The position numbers and the translations under genes are program-made. The notes under the pieces were generated by a model, which was not told the DNA's origin, ran no database searches, and saw nothing but the letters and a program-made list of their open reading frames with translations. DNA of 13,847 nt from an uncultured Blautia sp. (GTDB lineage Bacteria; Bacillota; Clostridia; Lachnospirales; Lachnospiraceae), in contig UQMI01000071.1 in the NCBI GenBank assembly GCA_900542045.1, positions 1 through 13,847 on the forward strand, in the 5' to 3' direction. This document shows, one piece after another, positions 13,553 to 13,847 of this stretch (position 1 is its first letter; every line of letters starts with the position of its first letter).

Positions 13553-13847
13553 CTACGAGAGGATATCCTTCACTTCTTCTATGGAAATGCTGCAGGTCTC
13601 AGCTATTTCCTTTTCGGACTTCCCGGCCATCAGCAGCCGAAAGACTTGTTTGGTCAACTGCTTTCCGATAGAGATACCTTCCCTTCGTCCTTCGTCTCTT
13701 CCAATGGAGATACCTTCTTCCCTTCCAATGGAAATGCCCTCTTCTCTTCCTTTTTCTTTTCCGATGGAGATGCATTCTTCTCTCATATCCAGAAGTGCCT
13801 GACACATATCGATCTCTCCTTCCTCATTCTCATATTCTTCCTTTTCC
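13553..13847 (-). CDS. C-terminal part of an Rpn/PD-(D/E)XK nuclease family transposase-like protein (5' end beyond right edge)
   Basis: The minus-strand frame is open from the right edge to TAG at 13553 and gives about 97 residues. An acidic stretch EKEEYENEEGEID leads into MCQALLDM, then repeated units of the form GISIGREE, then QVFRLLMAGKSEKEIAETCSISIEEVKDILS, a helix-turn-helix-like tail. This C-terminus is characteristic of the Rpn (recombination-promoting nuclease)/PD-(D/E)XK nuclease family transposases common in Clostridia. The catalytic domain would lie to the right of the window. The Met at 13807 is internal, because coding sequence continues upstream to the edge without a stop. The assignment rests on the tail only. 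Confidence 0.75.
   Translation of the reverse strand, partial: EKEEYENEEGEIDMCQALLDMREECISIGKEKGREEGISIGREEGISIGRDEGRREGISIGKQLTKQVFRLLMAGKSEKEIAETCSISIEEVKDILS
13661..13780 (-). repeat. Imperfect 24-nt coding repeats in the Rpn-type gene
   Basis: The protein segment from about ECISIGKEKG to EGISIGKQ consists of four ISIG-containing units, three of them spaced at or near 8 residues (24 nt) and one pair 12 residues apart. The DNA is correspondingly repetitive, for example CCAATGGAGATACCTTC and close variants on the plus strand. Such coding repeats can expand or contract by slippage and change the length of the linker before the C-terminal helices. Confidence 0.7.

Noticed and set aside
13395..13802. 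Plus-strand reading frame of 135 codons with repeated SSLPMEMPSS units
   Set aside because: The repeats are the antisense image of the GISIGREE repeats in the Rpn-type gene; the minus-strand reading fits a known family.

Overview
The window looks like a chromosomal segment from a Gram-positive anaerobe of the Clostridia, most likely Lachnospiraceae. This is an inference from the strong AGGAGG-type ribosome sites, the ABC sugar importer encoded without its own ATPase, the YesM/YesN-type two-component pair, the MttB-family methyltransferase, and the Rpn-type nuclease tail with repeated GISIGREE units. No rRNA, tRNA, CRISPR array or insertion sequence was seen.

Layout. Positions 1-820 (minus strand) hold the N-terminal 273 residues of a lipoprotein sugar-binding protein that runs off the left edge. 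A divergent control region of about 300 bp (821-1118) holds a perfect 10-bp dyad and candidate -10 boxes. From 1119 to 8940 there is one tightly packed plus-strand gene string: two ABC permeases, a PfkB-family sugar kinase, an MttB (trimethylamine methyltransferase)-family protein, a GH4 NAD-dependent glycosidase, an MFS transporter and a SIS-domain sugar-phosphate isomerase/deglycase. After an extended -10 promoter (8969-8997) come a YesM-type sensor kinase and a YesN-type AraC response regulator (9032-12305). A stretch of about 300 bp (12306-12608) holds only fragments: a short plus-strand reading frame that resembles a gene's 3' end, followed by an intact intrinsic terminator. The right end holds a DUF554 membrane protein (minus), a hairpin terminator, and the C-terminal part of an Rpn/PD-(D/E)XK-type protein (minus) cut by the right edge.

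How the genes may work together. The lipoprotein and permeases would import a small glycoside or glycated compound, and a shared ATPase encoded elsewhere would power this. GH4 would split a glycosidic bond by its redox mechanism. The PfkB kinase plus the SIS enzyme form a kinase/isomerase-or-deglycase pair like that used for Amadori compounds (FrlD/FrlB) or amino sugars. The MttB homologue suggests that the substrate carries a methylated (perhaps quaternary) nitrogen. The MFS protein could import a second substrate or export the released aglycone. The sensor kinase and AraC regulator probably switch the locus on when the substrate is outside the cell. An MttB-family methyltransferase embedded in a sugar uptake and catabolism operon, with no corrinoid protein gene beside it, is the most unusual feature here. 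The substrate is not known from the sequence.
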